A stretch of DNA of 64,000 nucleotides from Isoetes taiwanensis. Taxonomy: Eukaryota; Streptophyta; Lycopodiopsida; Isoetales; Isoetaceae. A program made the translations under genes and the position numbers. Where the stretch lies: assembly GCA_021234155.1 (NCBI GenBank), contig JAJEKV010000028.1, positions 6,328,971 to 6,392,970 on the forward strand. The letters are read 5' to 3'. The notes under the pieces are model-generated. The model did not search any database, was not told the origin of the DNA, and worked only from the letters and a program-made list of their open reading frames with translations. The first letter of the stretch is position 1, and each line of letters starts with the position of its first letter. Shown here piece by piece: positions 45,304 through 59,280 of the stretch.

Positions 45304-45692
45304 GCCTTTCCCCCCTGCGTTACTTTTATCGGCGTATACTGGCCGGGAGGGGAGCTTCTTTTAGCTACGTTTCTATCTGGTATCGGGTAACGAGGTCCGC
45401 TATACTCGGCTGAAGTTTCTAAGAGAAATGAATGAAGCAAAGCGCATTGTCGGCCGCCTAGATTCAGGGTTCTATCTTTGTTTTAGAAATGTGAAGATCA
45501 TGGAGATCTAGGTCTATTGCATTTCGACTTGCATATTTTTTCTTACGTTCTTCACTTTCTTCACTTTCTGCTACAAACACTTCATCACGAATTTTGTCTT
45601 ATGATTCTTTTCCGACCCTTTTTGCGCCTCGATTGGATCCTCATAGCATGAGTAGAACCACGACATTGGGCTCTTTCAGCCATTCTGATCCT

Positions 45693-45913
45693 TCTTGCTA
45701 AGACTAATGGTTCGGTTTTGTTTTCGGATTCAAACGTTTGGAGTGTTCTTTTAGTATTCGAGTACACGATTTCATCTGCAAACACCAGGTAAAACACAAC
45801 ATTGAGCTCTTAGCTTTCTTGCTAAGACTAATGATAATATTTGTCTTTCAGGAGTCAAGCTTCTGGAGCGTTCTTCTCTTACTTCTGGAGATTTCATCCG
45901 CAAACACCAGGTG
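45693..45913 (+). repeat. Imperfect tandem duplication of an exon-like unit
   Basis: Two units of about 115-120 bp. Each contains cttgctaagactaatg, then a tttggagtgttctt/tctggagcgttctt segment, then ttcatc(t/c)gcaaacaccag followed by gtaaaa or gtgaga. Both ends match a 5' splice site, and the second unit has an acceptor-like tctttcag. No protein family was recognised. Confidence 0.6.
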
Positions 45914-47300
45914 AGATTCATCACCAAGACTTGCATGCTTACAGGCCTGTTAATCTGGCAAGGTCCATCCATTCGCTGCAAAAAGAAGAAAAATACAAGA
46001 ACTTAAACCTGCAACCCACCAAAACATAACATTGTCCTTACCTGTAAGATCCAAACTGCAAATGCTATCACATAATTAATCCCTCATAACGAAAGAAGCT
46101 TCTGGTTTCTTTCTTGTATATTGTTGATCTCATTCTCTACGTTTCATTTAGCATTTAGCTTTAGCTACGACTGTTGGATGTAGAGATGAATTTGGTGTCT
46201 GTTTGCAGAATATGATCCCCAAAGTTTCTTTTACTTCATTCTCCAAATGTGTAAACTTTTGACATTTGTTTTTCTAGCAAGAACTGTGATTCAAAATTGC
46301 CTTTGTTTGTTCAGCAGAAACCATTTTTTAAAATTGCCTAGCTTCTATGCAACCCAACAGAAAGAAACTAGGACATCTGAATGGTATGACTGTAGAGGAT
46401 AGGCCATTGCCAAGATTTTTTTATTTTCTCACTTTTTTATTTTTTGTGGTCATAAGAAGTTACAAATTCTGGGCAAATAGTTTTTCTGAAGTATTTAAGA
46501 TTGCATCCTATCCCAATTGAAGCGAAGGTTTGTTCTATATTTACTTCTGAATTGTATTATAATGAAAATAGCTCTTATACACTGCAGAACTTATAAATAT
46601 TGTATTTCTTGCAAGAGGATATCTGCCATTCAGTTTAAATTGCGTCATATATTTCTTCTTCTACATGTTTATGAGCCTCTTTGCATCGGGAAAATATCTC
46701 TTGGTCTTTGGGCATCCATATGCAAATATCCTTCCATTATTAAACTTCTTCACGTTTTCTCTATGCAAACATCCTTCTAAAGTGGAAACAGTTTCCAAAC
46801 AAACTGAGCTGGTGCATGTCAAGTCACATTAGTTGAATGCATCTCTTTTGTGGATTATCTCAGGAAGTAGGAGCAATGGTGTTACAAAGGCTACGGATTC
46901 TTGACGCTCCCAATTAGATGCAGCATCAAGAGCTGGCTCCTATTTCTGAAGAATAGGAAGGGCTAGATGAAGCTTATTCCCCCTTACCAATGTTCACCAC
47001 AACAACCATTATTTTCAACGGCACAAATCAGTGGATTCTAAAGTGTTGACATATATCTCTCTCTTAAATTAGAAGAGTTGTATTAGGACCAATTACATTA
47101 TTAGATCTGCAATTAATCTGAGGATAAAATATTCTATCATGTTAGTCCACTACCAGATCTGCACAATATTGCATGTTTTACTTGCCTTATGTTTTTGGCT
47201 TCAGTTCAATGTCTGATATAACTATGTTTTCAATTGTATTTGCAGGTTGAGCTACAACAAGAAAGGCAGCTATTTTTGTATGTAAGTAAATTTATCATCG
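45914..47300. other. Unassigned sequence
   Basis: AT-rich, with a few acceptor- or donor-like sites but no recognisable coding segment or repeat ends. Confidence 0.35.
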
Positions 47301-47314
47301 AAAAGATTGCTCTC

Positions 47315-47520
47315 CTTTTCTTCTTGGAAGATAGGACATATAAACCAACTAGACCTGCATATACATTCAATATAGTTCTTCCCATGGCATGATCATGGTA
47401 CCATAACAATGTTGGAAATTGCGCATTCAGATATAAAGATTTATTTATCGGAAACTGCGCATTCAGATATACATATTTATTGGTTGTATATGTAGACAAA
47501 GCCCTATTGCTATAAACCAT
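47315..47520 (-). pseudogene. Multicopper oxidase (LPR/CotA-like) fragment
   Basis: Minus-strand residues LLWYHDHAMGRTILNVYAGL then VGLYVL match the first cupredoxin domain of LPR1/CotA-type multicopper oxidases, including the HxH copper-ligand pair in WYHDHAMG. Upstream in the same frame an imperfect duplication of a gaaa(t/c)tgcgcattcagatata unit (47412-47475) disrupts the expected sequence, and no further domains follow. It is a small, broken piece. Confidence 0.8.
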
Positions 47521-50124
47521 GCATATAAGTTTTCATCAGAAAAAGGAGTCACTTCTTCTCCATGTGAATGGGTTACTATTGGCACTCTAGAACTTGGATC
47601 GGGTATGTTAATGCTGGAATTTACAAGGAAAATATATGAAAAATCTGTAATATAATTCTCCCATTATACTTTGACTAGGACTTTTCTCATGGCCAGAATT
47701 ATGAGACCTGGATAAGTTGCTGCTGCTGGGCCTGTTTCATAACCATGTTTCACTATTTCATGCATGACAAACGTGCTACACTCACTATGAGGAAACCAAA
47801 GGCCTTCAATGTGAAGAGATATTCTCGAAGAATGGATTGGAAAAGATAGTATGTTGATGGTTTTACCAAGGATTGGGCATATCACAGAAGTGACAAGCTC
47901 AATTGTACCCTAAACCATTTCCATACCAGAATTGTCTCTGAGGAGTGCAGAGCAATATTCGCAGCTAGAGTAAACGACATCGAATGTCTATTTTCAGTGC
48001 CCCGGTATGTTTGATTATGAGATAAATCTGACATTTGTAGCTTTGACCCACAACAGACTAGATTTTTTCTTTGTTTTGGAATAAGATTGTTTCCCTTTTG
48101 TTTCAACATGATATTTTCTAAGCTAACAGAATTTCTTGAAACCCATAAACCCTTACTTCTGATTTTTGTTTGGATTTCTTTTCTTTTTGTTTGTTCCACT
48201 TTACTCACACGAGAACAATTTTAATTATACAGATTTGTATTTTTGGTTGCTTCATCATCCGGTCTTGGAGTCGAGAGAAAGAGAGGCAATAAGAGATTTC
48301 CTCCCAACAAGCAGGCACAAACTGCACTATGCTATATCTCTAGATTCACATAATTAGATGAAAGGATCTTGAAAAGAATCATGTTTAGCATAAAAACATT
48401 AGCAGTGCTTTCGTGTATCATTCCTTTGAGATGGATAATTTCTACTGAGTGATAGGACGCTTCCATTAATAAAAATTTTCTTGCAGTTGTATTGTGCAAA
48501 TGAGGATTTGTTGTGCAGATAAGGGCATTTCCGAAGTCTTCTACAATCATTTTGAAGGACAAATTGTGGGCTATGGTAAGACAATTAAACAATCTTTTGT
48601 TTTAAGACATCTTACTTTTAAGACTTTGTGGGACAAATATATTTATATGACTTTCTACAACAAAATGTATGGTAGAAAGCCTTTTAGCATCAATAACGGC
48701 TTATATCGGCTTATATGTGAATTATGAACAACACGTTTATGTTCAATTCATTCTGAAAATGAAGTTGACTTTCATTCTAACTTCTTAAGGTTGTGATAGG
48801 TACATGTGGAATTTAATGGAACATTGACCAAGCATTATCTATTCTGGTATTCTGGTATTCGCTGCATTCGTACCATAAATATGAGTAAACCTCAATCATA
48901 AATGCTTCTCATTCATAGATTTTAACCTTTTACAAAACTTGGTAACAAATGTTCAATGTTTTACTTTCAAGGCATTGTCACCTTTAACTCAACCATTTAT
49001 ATGTGAGCTAACAAGAATGCTTTCAAACCATCAAATGGTGCAAAAAATAATATTTTCAAAAATTGCTTCTAAGCAAAGCCCTTACTTTGGTCCCAAATTG
49101 TGTTAATCCTTATTTTTCTTTTGAAAGGCATCAAAAGCAACTCCAACAGTTTGGAGAAAGCCAGCCAGAAAAAAAATTTACCCTTGCTAGAGCTAAGCGT
49201 CTTCCCTGCAATTCCAATGATTGACTTATACACAATAAGTATATCACATCCCCATGCCTGATCTCCCATAGCTAACCATTTGGATCAAAATATACCAATG
49301 GTAATGCCCAACATTCCGTGCAGCCATTTATGGTTTTCGCTTTAGGGTAGGTTTGGGAGTTGAAGGTTTAGGTTTGTCAGTCATATAACTATTTCTAAAA
49401 AATCGAGGGGATGTAAGATATCAATGGGACAGACAATTGTAAATAGCAATTATATCATCACATCACAAATGCAATATTGGTCATGGCTTTCTTACCAAAA
49501 GTGCATGTTGTTTAAACATGAATCATGACTATTAAGTTAGTGAACGTTTCATACAAGTCTAGGGTTCCACTTTTAGTAGAATGGATGAGTTTTTGTAGAT
49601 TGGAAATTACAAATTGCAAATCAAATTATTTCTCCTAAATTTTTAAACTTACATAGGAAATACAAAAACTTATGTAGTAATCTTCACTTACAATTAAACA
49701 TAATATGATATATAATTTCTTGATCACACAATCACAACGCACATGTACCGTAAAGCCGAAGGTTTGCAATTGTTGGCCATCTGGAAGGATCTGATAACCT
49801 TAGCCTACCAGGCATTCATCAACAACAATAATCTCTACATGGACAAATTCAAACAAAAAAAATCCCTTTGACAAAAAGAAGAAGAAGGGTGACTCGCATC
49901 AACTATCGCACACATCAACATTTGTCACTGCCAGAATGGATGTATCAAATCTGCGATCTGCCACAAAAACCTAAATAGTACGAACTCTATTACGTCTAAG
50001 CATTCTATTTCACCCTATAAAATCCATTATTCCTGGCCATCCCCACCTAAGGCCCGACACTCCATTACATCCATAGATACCCTTATATTTAGCACTTTTT
50101 GATTACACCTGAAGACTCCCTTAC
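47521..50124. other. Unassigned sequence up to the right Helitron-like end
   Basis: AT-rich, with only short frames lacking domain signatures on both strands. No second host-gene fragment could be named. Confidence 0.35.
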
Positions 50125-50183
50125 GTCTACCCATTCCACACATTTATGACTAATGCCCGGCATTGCCGGGCACACGTTTCTAG
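50125..50183 (+). mobile_element. Helitron-like 3' terminus (plus orientation)
   Basis: Hairpin GCCCGGCATTGCCGGGC (50155-50171) is followed by acacgttt and CTAG (50180-50183), then T. The preceding cccattccacacatttatga and gactaatg are inverted copies of sequence at 41311-41345. This meets the hairpin-plus-CTRR rule for a Helitron 3' end. The 5' end was not identified. Confidence 0.68.
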
Positions 50184-50533
50184 TACTCATAGATGATGCT
50201 AGCCTTTTATTTGCATTAGTTATCCAAAGCTTCTAAAAACAATTTTTTTGTTAAAAAAAACCAACCTATTACTTAAAAAATCCCTTGCAAAGCTCATAAA
50301 ACCTATTCATAGTTGTCTTTATACAACAAAGGATAATATATTAATGTCTGAATGGCAGAACTAGCAATATGAAGGACAATAAAAGGACCATCTAAAAACG
50401 GAGGATGAATAGGTGATATGTTCATATTTGATTTAAAACTTGACTTTAATATCCCGGCTATGTCTATATACTAGAGACCCGGCTACTCGCCTTTTCTCTT
50501 CAATCTTATTATCGATGCATGAGCAAGGACATG

Positions 50534-52067
50534 TGTGACGCTCCCCGAATCCATACGATGCTCCCATCGTATAAATATGGGAAATTCCCCTCCCATGGCG
50601 AATCCATCACCACAGAAAGGCCCTCCGTCTGACTCGGACCACTTGTGATAGCCAAGTGTCCAGGTGAAGGACACGAAGGTGTCATTCGTCCCATGCCTTC
50701 TATGGGAATCCTATATAGCGGAAGCGTACATACATGTTAGCACCTAGCAACAATACTAGAATACCAATATAACAAAGGAAATACACCATAACTAAGGGCT
50801 CTACCCAGGGCTCAGACTCCATGGGGTCAACTGACGGTCAGGGCCTCAAGATAACAACAGACAGAGGTATAACATGGCATTGGATGGCATAAGACAATGG
50901 CTAGGGTAGTCCATTCCATCCCCCCTCCTGTGCACACTTTGCAGATAGGATAAATCATGCTATGACGTGCCTGTAGCCCTCCGGAGACGCAATCCCAAGG
51001 AACAATCCCAATCCGGGTTACATATCTCCGGTCCGATGAGGCAGGTCAGAGAGGCGTCCCTTTCCCGAGCATGATGGATCCCTGGGTGTGCTAGAGAACA
51101 TGTACCCCCTCAGTGACCCCCGCAACCGTACCCGACTTACTCCCCTAAATCTAAAGGCCGGCTCACCAGCCCGTTCGAATCCAGGGCGTCCATATAGGCA
51201 CGTCTCCTGCGACCCAGGGAGTGTCAGATCCATACCCAGCCCACACACAGTGACCGGCTATAAGCCTAGCACACTATAAGAGTCCTGTAGCCGCGCTAGG
51301 CAGGACCCCACCCCCGATTCGCCATCATACTCGTTATTTGGTGCTGAACCACATCATAACATCCTCAGCCAGGTTGGCTCTTGTGCACAGGCCGCATTTA
51401 CTGGGTTCTAAAGGTTCTAACTAGGAACACCTCTACTTCTACATGGCCTTTACGTCTCTACCCCTCGTTTACCCATACAACACAGGAGGAACAGAAAGAG
51501 AACTATCATTATATATCCATCCATCCATAGCTTCGAATAGAACATAAAATAGAGATTAACCATACATCTATTCATACAAGGGTTAATCCCAGCTACCTTC
51601 TGAGCATACAAGGGTTAGTCCTATGATTATCTAGGAATCCAAGCTATCTACGTACTAACCGGGATCATAGCTAGATCCACTATCTCTCTGGTTCTCCATC
51701 CTTCTGGCTGGAACAGGGTGGAACAACAGCTCCTCCTCCACCAACCTTCCCCAATTCGAATTGGGACAAATGGGGGTATAAAATCCCAATTTGGGTCCCA
51801 AGTTAGCAACTCTCCCTTGCCCAATCGATTTGGACCAGGTGGCAACTCTAGATTGGATAATATTAACTAATTTGATATTTTAGCCCTTTTTAATATTAGG
51901 TTAAGCCCTAAATTCGAATTAGGGTTTTGGGTTAGGTTTCCACCTTAATAATTAATTATTAACATAGCTAACCTTAGCTTATGAATAATTAATGTGCCTT
52001 TAATTATTCATAGTGACGTGTCATGTATTTATACTTAAAAAGGCATATAAATATGTGGAACGTCACA
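50534..52067 (-). repeat. Solo LTR (1,534 bp) of the gypsy-like family, with target duplication
   Basis: On the minus strand it begins TGTGACGTTCC (52067 downward) and ends GGGAGCGTCACA (50534), a 7-bp terminal inverted repeat TGTGACG/CGTCACA. The 5-bp duplication ACATG flanks it (50529-50533 and 52068-52072). It is collinear with the LTRs at 17.8-19.1 kb and 26.5-33.5 kb. No internal region is present, so it arose by LTR-LTR recombination. Short frames inside it are not genes. Confidence 0.93.
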
Positions 52068-52250
52068 ACATGACTACCAGAATATTAGCTAAGATAACTA
52101 ACTATAGCGTTGGTTTTTTGGGGGGGATATGAAGACGAAATTGTCATGAAAACTGCTACATTGAATTCTTCAGCAATTTCAGTTAGTTTTGAAAGCATTT
52201 GAGCTATTTTTTGTTGCAGATAGATGATAATTTGATTTAGAAAGATGTTG

Positions 52251-52589
52251 TCATACAAAAAGGTGAGAATATGTATAATCCCTACCTAACGTTCTGCAAA
52301 TTCGCCCCGTCCTGAGATCATCCCGTCCTGAGAAATCTACACTAAAAAGGGAAAAATGAAATCCATAATCTAACATGTCATAATACTTGTAAGTTTGGAG
52401 TCTAATTAGGCAAAAAGAGCTGCAGAGAATACAGGGTCCTAGTACCAAAAGTCTGAAGTGTTCTTCAATCATCTTAGTAGCCAAAGCCAGTAGAAGGTTA
52501 TACCAGTATTCATGAATGTATGCACGAGGATAAATGATCTGAAGAGTGCCATGCAAAAAGAAAAACTTTTCTTGCACAAAAAATAACAA
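52251..52589 (-). pseudogene. Possible LINE ORF2 C-terminal remnant
   Basis: The minus-strand frame, with QIIYPRAYIHEYWYNLLLAL, resembles the helical region after zf-RVT in the LINE at 15.0-15.5 kb (QVIYPPNNQWTVKQM...). The similarity is weak and short, and no RT motif is nearby. Confidence 0.35.
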
Positions 52590-53128
52590 AAAAGATGCTT
52601 ATACTGTCCAAGATGGCAGTTGGATCATTGTTGAATCATTCAGCAATGGCCACAATAAGATCAGGACAGATTTGTTTCTTGATATGTAGAATCACAAAAA
52701 TTACAAACTAAAGAAAACAATGTTCCTTCTGTGTCAATATATGCAACTTTTCTATTGCCCCATATGCTAAAGGGCAGCATTGAATTTGTGTTAGAAAGGG
52801 TTTATCATCTTCAAACACATATTAAGACCATAATAACCTATGTAGCCAAAAGCGTATATGTCTAACAGAATGCCTCCATCCACAAGCTTGCTTCTCTTGC
52901 ACACAACGGATGAAAATTTCCATTAGCTTGAACAGAAAAGAGTGCAAAATAAGTTGTTCTTGTAAGCTATTTTGCAAAACTGTCAAAGCATGAATTGAAT
53001 CACATGATCTTCATTGAAGCAGTGCACTGCCAAATCCACGGCCTATTGGAATTGCTTCATCAATGCAAGCCGATCGAAATCTGCATTTAAATTGCCAAAA
53101 TGCCTCAGAGGTGGAAGGACGAAACATG

Positions 53129-53316
53129 GGAAAATTATGGTCGGATAACGGCCAACCAAACCTGATCACTTTGAGACATTTGAATACGACAAGCATCTTA
53201 GATTTACAGAATCTGTAGAGAAGGAAAATTATGGTCGGATAACGGTCAACCAAACCTGATCACTTTGAGACATTTGAATGCAACAAGCATCTTAGATTTA
53301 TAGAATCTGTAGAGAT
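53129..53316. repeat. 94-bp tandem duplication
   Basis: Two head-to-tail units starting ggaaaattatggtcggataa at 53129 and 53223, with a few substitutions between them. Confidence 0.9.
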
Positions 53317-53573
53317 TATAATAAAGGGGTGAGAATTGAAGGCTTCTTCAAATATCATGTCGTGGACCTGCATATATTTTATAATTCTTCATTCTTGGTT
53401 AGAAACTACAAAGCACTGAATGTACACAAAGCATCTAATAAAATTAAATATTGTAATAATACAGTTCACTACAAACCCATGGAAGTGGTGGCATGAGCAA
53501 GAAAATTGAGATGACAATTAGGAGGAAGAGGCCATAGAATCAGGAAACTGAGAGCAAGATTGCATGTCGACAG

Positions 53574-53932
53574 TGGTAACCATGGAGGCAGAAATGCATG
53601 GTCCCAATTACAGGACTGAATTACAAAGAAAACCACTTGATGCTATAAACCTCAAAAAGCTTACTGCACGAGCTTTCCAACGCACCAAAAATCGCTCAAA
53701 ACGGACACAAGAAGTGGGAGATATTTGAGATTGAAGCAATGCCAAAACTGACGGTAACCATAGAGGCCAAAATAGATGATCCCAATTCCGGGACTAAAAT
53801 AGAGAGAAAATTACTGATGCCATACATCCTTGGAAAGTTTACTGCAAGGGCTTTCCAATGCACTAAAAATTACTCGAAACGAACACCCGAGGGAGATATC
53901 TGAGATTGAAGCATCGCCAAAACCCTAGCCCT
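53574..53932. repeat. Diverged 180-bp tandem duplication
   Basis: Units 53574-53752 and 53753-53932 both begin ggtaaccat(g/a)gaggc and share ggctttccaatgca/gctttccaacgca and gagat(a)tttgagattgaagc blocks. Roughly one position in five differs, so this duplication is older than its neighbours. Confidence 0.8.
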
Positions 53933-54034
53933 AATGCGTTGCGCCTTCACCAAATCAGCTAAGCCTTTATCTAATATTCACATACAACTACACAATCTCT
54001 CTTTTTTTAGTCTTTATCTAATATTCACATATAA

Positions 54035-55367
<1,333 letters not shown>

Positions 55368-58300
55368 AGCTACCCCTGATATGGCAAAGACCACCAAAAG
55401 ACAAACCGAGAAAGGACAAACCAATTGATGGAGGGCCCTCTAGTCCCGATTCAGGGGATGGAGATCTCCCTCATCACCATATGGAAGGAACTGCCTCTCT
55501 TTCGGAAGACGCCGCATCACACGAAGAGACCTCGCTAGAAGAAATACTGAAAATTAAGAGAGGAGAATGAAGCAATCAGATCTGATTATCATCAAATAAG
55601 GAAGGAACTCGGCAAGAAAGAGTGACATTGAAGAATTGAAGCGGGAACCCGGCCCTGGGGATGATGAGGTAACTGAAATTTCTGATTTGTGCAATACCCT
55701 TGAGCAGTTTATGGAGATACAGACAGAAGAGCCGAGCTTTGAACCTCGATTGTAGGGCTGCCGGAAAAGCCGAGGAGAAGCCTAAAATTGCAGCAGAGCA
55801 GCTTCTTCCAAGAGACCATGGGCATCCAAAAGGTAGACATCTCCGATGCATTCCTAGGGAAAAGAGATACAGAAACTAGACACATGATTGTCAAGTTTGC
55901 AAACAGGGATGATCGATTCTTGGTGCTGAAAAATACATATACATTGAAGGGAAAATTTATTTGGATCAATGAGGATCTAACCAAAGAGCAAAAGCTAGTA
56001 AAAGAAAGTAGAAATTGCTAAGTTTAAGGAAGCCGCATTAAAACAATCAAAAAGCAAAATGGGTCAAAGGCAAGGTGATCATTGAGGAATAGGACCGGAT
56101 GGGAGGCACTCGGGATAATGGTTTGGAATATAAATAAATTGATCGGAGACAAAAATCATGAGCATGCAGGGGATTAATTGGAAAACATTGACATAATATG
56201 CTTTTAGAAACAAAAAGAACATGACCTCTATGCTTTGCCAGATATTGATGGATTCACGCTTGGTGACATCCGTGAAGAATAAAAGGCACACAGGAAATGA
56301 TATTGGAAATGGTGGAGTGGCTTGTTACATTAGAGATCAATACTCAGACTTAGTGGCTGCATGTAAAAAGGACATAAACAATCAATATGTATGGATACAT
56401 ATAACTCGCCCATCTGGTATGATATTTTTAGTTGCATGCTATTTTGCACCACGTCATAAAAAGGCTTATTCGGATGGAGCCACAGGGGATGATATCTTTT
56501 TTGAATTAGAACAAGATATTTTGAGGTTTCAAATGCAAGGGACGGTAATCTTGACAGGAGACTTCAATGGAAGAACCGGAGACAAGCAAGCTAGTATCCA
56601 TACTTGGGAAGATGATCCTCTCTGGTTTGAGACCATGGAGCAAGAGGAGATGACCAAGCAAGGCTGGAATAGATGCTCTGAGGATCAGCTCATAACTAGG
56701 TCTGGTCGCCAGCTGCTAAATCTATGCACTAATGCTGAGCTTTTGATATACAATGGAATCAGGAAATTCCCGCGCTCCCGGTCATGTACCTGCAGAGCAA
56801 GAAGTGTGATAGACTATTTGATCATCTCACGAGATGATTTGGAGCTGATTTCAGATTTTGATATAAGAACAGAACACCTTGAATCCGATCATGTACCAAT
56901 TAGATTCTCTTTACATGAATGTCGGTTAAAACCTCTTGCAATGGAGCATATAGATCATCCAAAATTGAGCATGCTTAGGCCAAGTATGGCTGCCACATAT
57001 AGGATGTATATAGAAGACAAAATTGGCCAAAGCACTTGGGATGGCACTGTGGATGACATGAATAAGAAGTTGCAGGGTATCATAACAGAAGCCACGGAGC
57101 AATGTAAGCCAAATAGAAAGGGCTACAATGCAAGTCTTGGTATGATCAAGCATGCCGAATAGCCAAAAGGAAATGGAGGGACTGCCATGATGATAGCAAA
57201 ACAACCCTAAGGAAGGCATATCAGAGGATCATAAGGCAAAAAAAAGAGACAATTTGTACTAAAGCAGCAGGAGACCTTGATCAGCCAATACCAAAATGAT
57301 CCAAAATCGTTTTGGAAAAAGCTCAAAAGCACTAAGCACCGTAAATCCCACTTTACTGCAAGTGAGCTATGGAACCAAGTTAAACACTTATATCATGATG
57401 ATAGCATCGAGGCCCCACTAAAAGTGAGGTCTGATATGATTTTACAAAAGAAGAAGTGGTTGTTTCGGCATTGATACTCTTGCAAATGGCAAAACAAAGG
57501 ATCAAAACAGATATGTGTCGAAAGCATCTTAAATGGGCGGGGGCATCCATACCATAATAGCACGATGTTTACCTTAGCAATGCAAGAAGGATTCCCCGCG
57601 GAGTGGCAACTCCACCGCATTGTTCCAAAGCATATAGAGTGGTTCCATGCTGACGGAAACAATTCTGAGAACTCTCATGGTAAGTAATTTGTTCTCTAAA
57701 TTATTTGCAAATATTGTAGAAAAAAAAATTAGTCTTTGGGCTGAGCATAATCTGAAAAAGAGCCAAAACCCAAGCGGGTTTTAGGGCTAAAATGTCCACA
57801 TTGGACCATTTGCTTGCATTAAAATGCATTTTTGATTCTGGCCAAGGGACCGAGAAAACCTCTATATGTCACATTTGTAGACTTTGCAAGGCATTTGACA
57901 AAGTTCCCGTGAATAGATTATGGGAAAGAATGGAGCAATTATGTGTCCCTAAACACTTGCATGATGCAGTTCAAATACTCTATGAGAAAGTTTTAGTACA
58001 GCTTATCGATGCCATTCAAAAGTGAGATACCGTGATACAAATGAAAGTAACATTGAGTTAAACAAGGATGCCCCTTGTCTCCTACTATATTTGGTCTCTT
58101 TATTGACAGCCCGAAGAATGGTTACATAATAACCGTGATGGATATTTGAGATTCAAGGATATGTGATCCAATTGCTCTTATATGCTGATGATGTGGTGTT
58201 ATTTGCACGATCCCGAGTACACATGCAAAGAATTACTTGATCAATTGGTTGCTTTCTTTACAGAATAAAACGGGGATGCAAGTAAATCTAGAGAAGACTA

Positions 58301-59280
58301 AAACCATGACAAGGAGGCTCAAGCCAGAACAGGGGTTTCTATTTGGATAAAAGTTGAGATATCGCGAGACATATAAATATCTGGGACTTACTATTAGCAG
58401 AATCATAAATGGCATCAATGCATACAACAAAGAATTGAAAGCGGTGTATAAGCAATGATTCTATGCAAAGCATGTGCGGAAAAACCCACATATGGGCATG
58501 GCCACTAAAAAAAAAAACGTAGATGAATCTCTAGTCCAAAGCATAGTATTATATGGGGCTGAAATTTGGGGACCGTGGCTGCCATAAGGCTCTTTGGGAT
58601 GATATTGAACAGGTACATAAGAAGTTTCTCGCCGAATTGGGTGTAAAGGCGCCAAACCCCATATCCGGCGATGCTTGCGAATCTGCACTATGCCCACTTG
58701 AAGGGAAGCTTTACTCAAATGCATTAGGTACCTTGCTAAAATAAAAAGATGGATGCCACACGATTCCTTATTATGCTTGCTGAACACCAAACATAAAGGA
58801 TGGTTTGCTGATGTCAAGACATGGCTTGAAAGATGGGATATCATGTGGAAGAGGCAATTTCCATTGACAACCCGAGAACATGGGTCTATGAAAAGGTTAG
58901 AAGAAAAATGTGGATGAGCCCAAAGACTAAGATGATATTGTACCCCTATGCATATGAATCCTATATTGATGAGGCAATACATCTAAAGGAGAACTTATCG
59001 GCACAATATCGCCAGAATCCGGCCAAAATTTCGCACCATCTAGGTGGAGGTTGGGGAGATGGGGTACTACCCGAGAACCATGAGATGCCGCAAAAGTATG
59101 CGGCAAAGATGAGATAGAAGACGAAGACCATGTCATACTTAAGTGTCCAACCTATAGTATAATACGAGGCGGATATGGCATCAACGTGCATTTTACATAC
59201 CTTTTGAATTGGAAGGAAATAGAATTGATCCTTTTAATTGAGACTCTACAAAGATAGAGAGTTGTACTAAAAATGTAAAT
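55368..59280 (+). mobile_element. LINE copy B, near full length but heavily mutated
   Basis: Starts at the (TC)n border with an ORF1-like region (short frames, 55381-56022). An APE-type endonuclease occupies 56130-56930: an N-terminal MVWNINKL segment, GDFNGRTGD near 56557, SVIDYLIIS near 56808 and SDHVPI near 56885. Reverse transcriptase follows in pieces: an AFDKVP box near 57890 and YADDVVLF near 58181. The thumb region (YKYLGL near 58375) and C-terminal region (58553-59117, with KYAAKMR... and H/C-rich end) close the element. Many stops and frameshifts exclude function. Domain order and motifs place it in the APE-endonuclease LINE group. Confidence 0.88.

Noticed and set aside
41286-50183. 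A single 8.9-kb TIR DNA transposon
   Set aside because: No target duplication flanks the inverted ends, and each end fits the Helitron 3' rule (hairpin, CTRR, adjacent T), so two Helitron ends are preferred.
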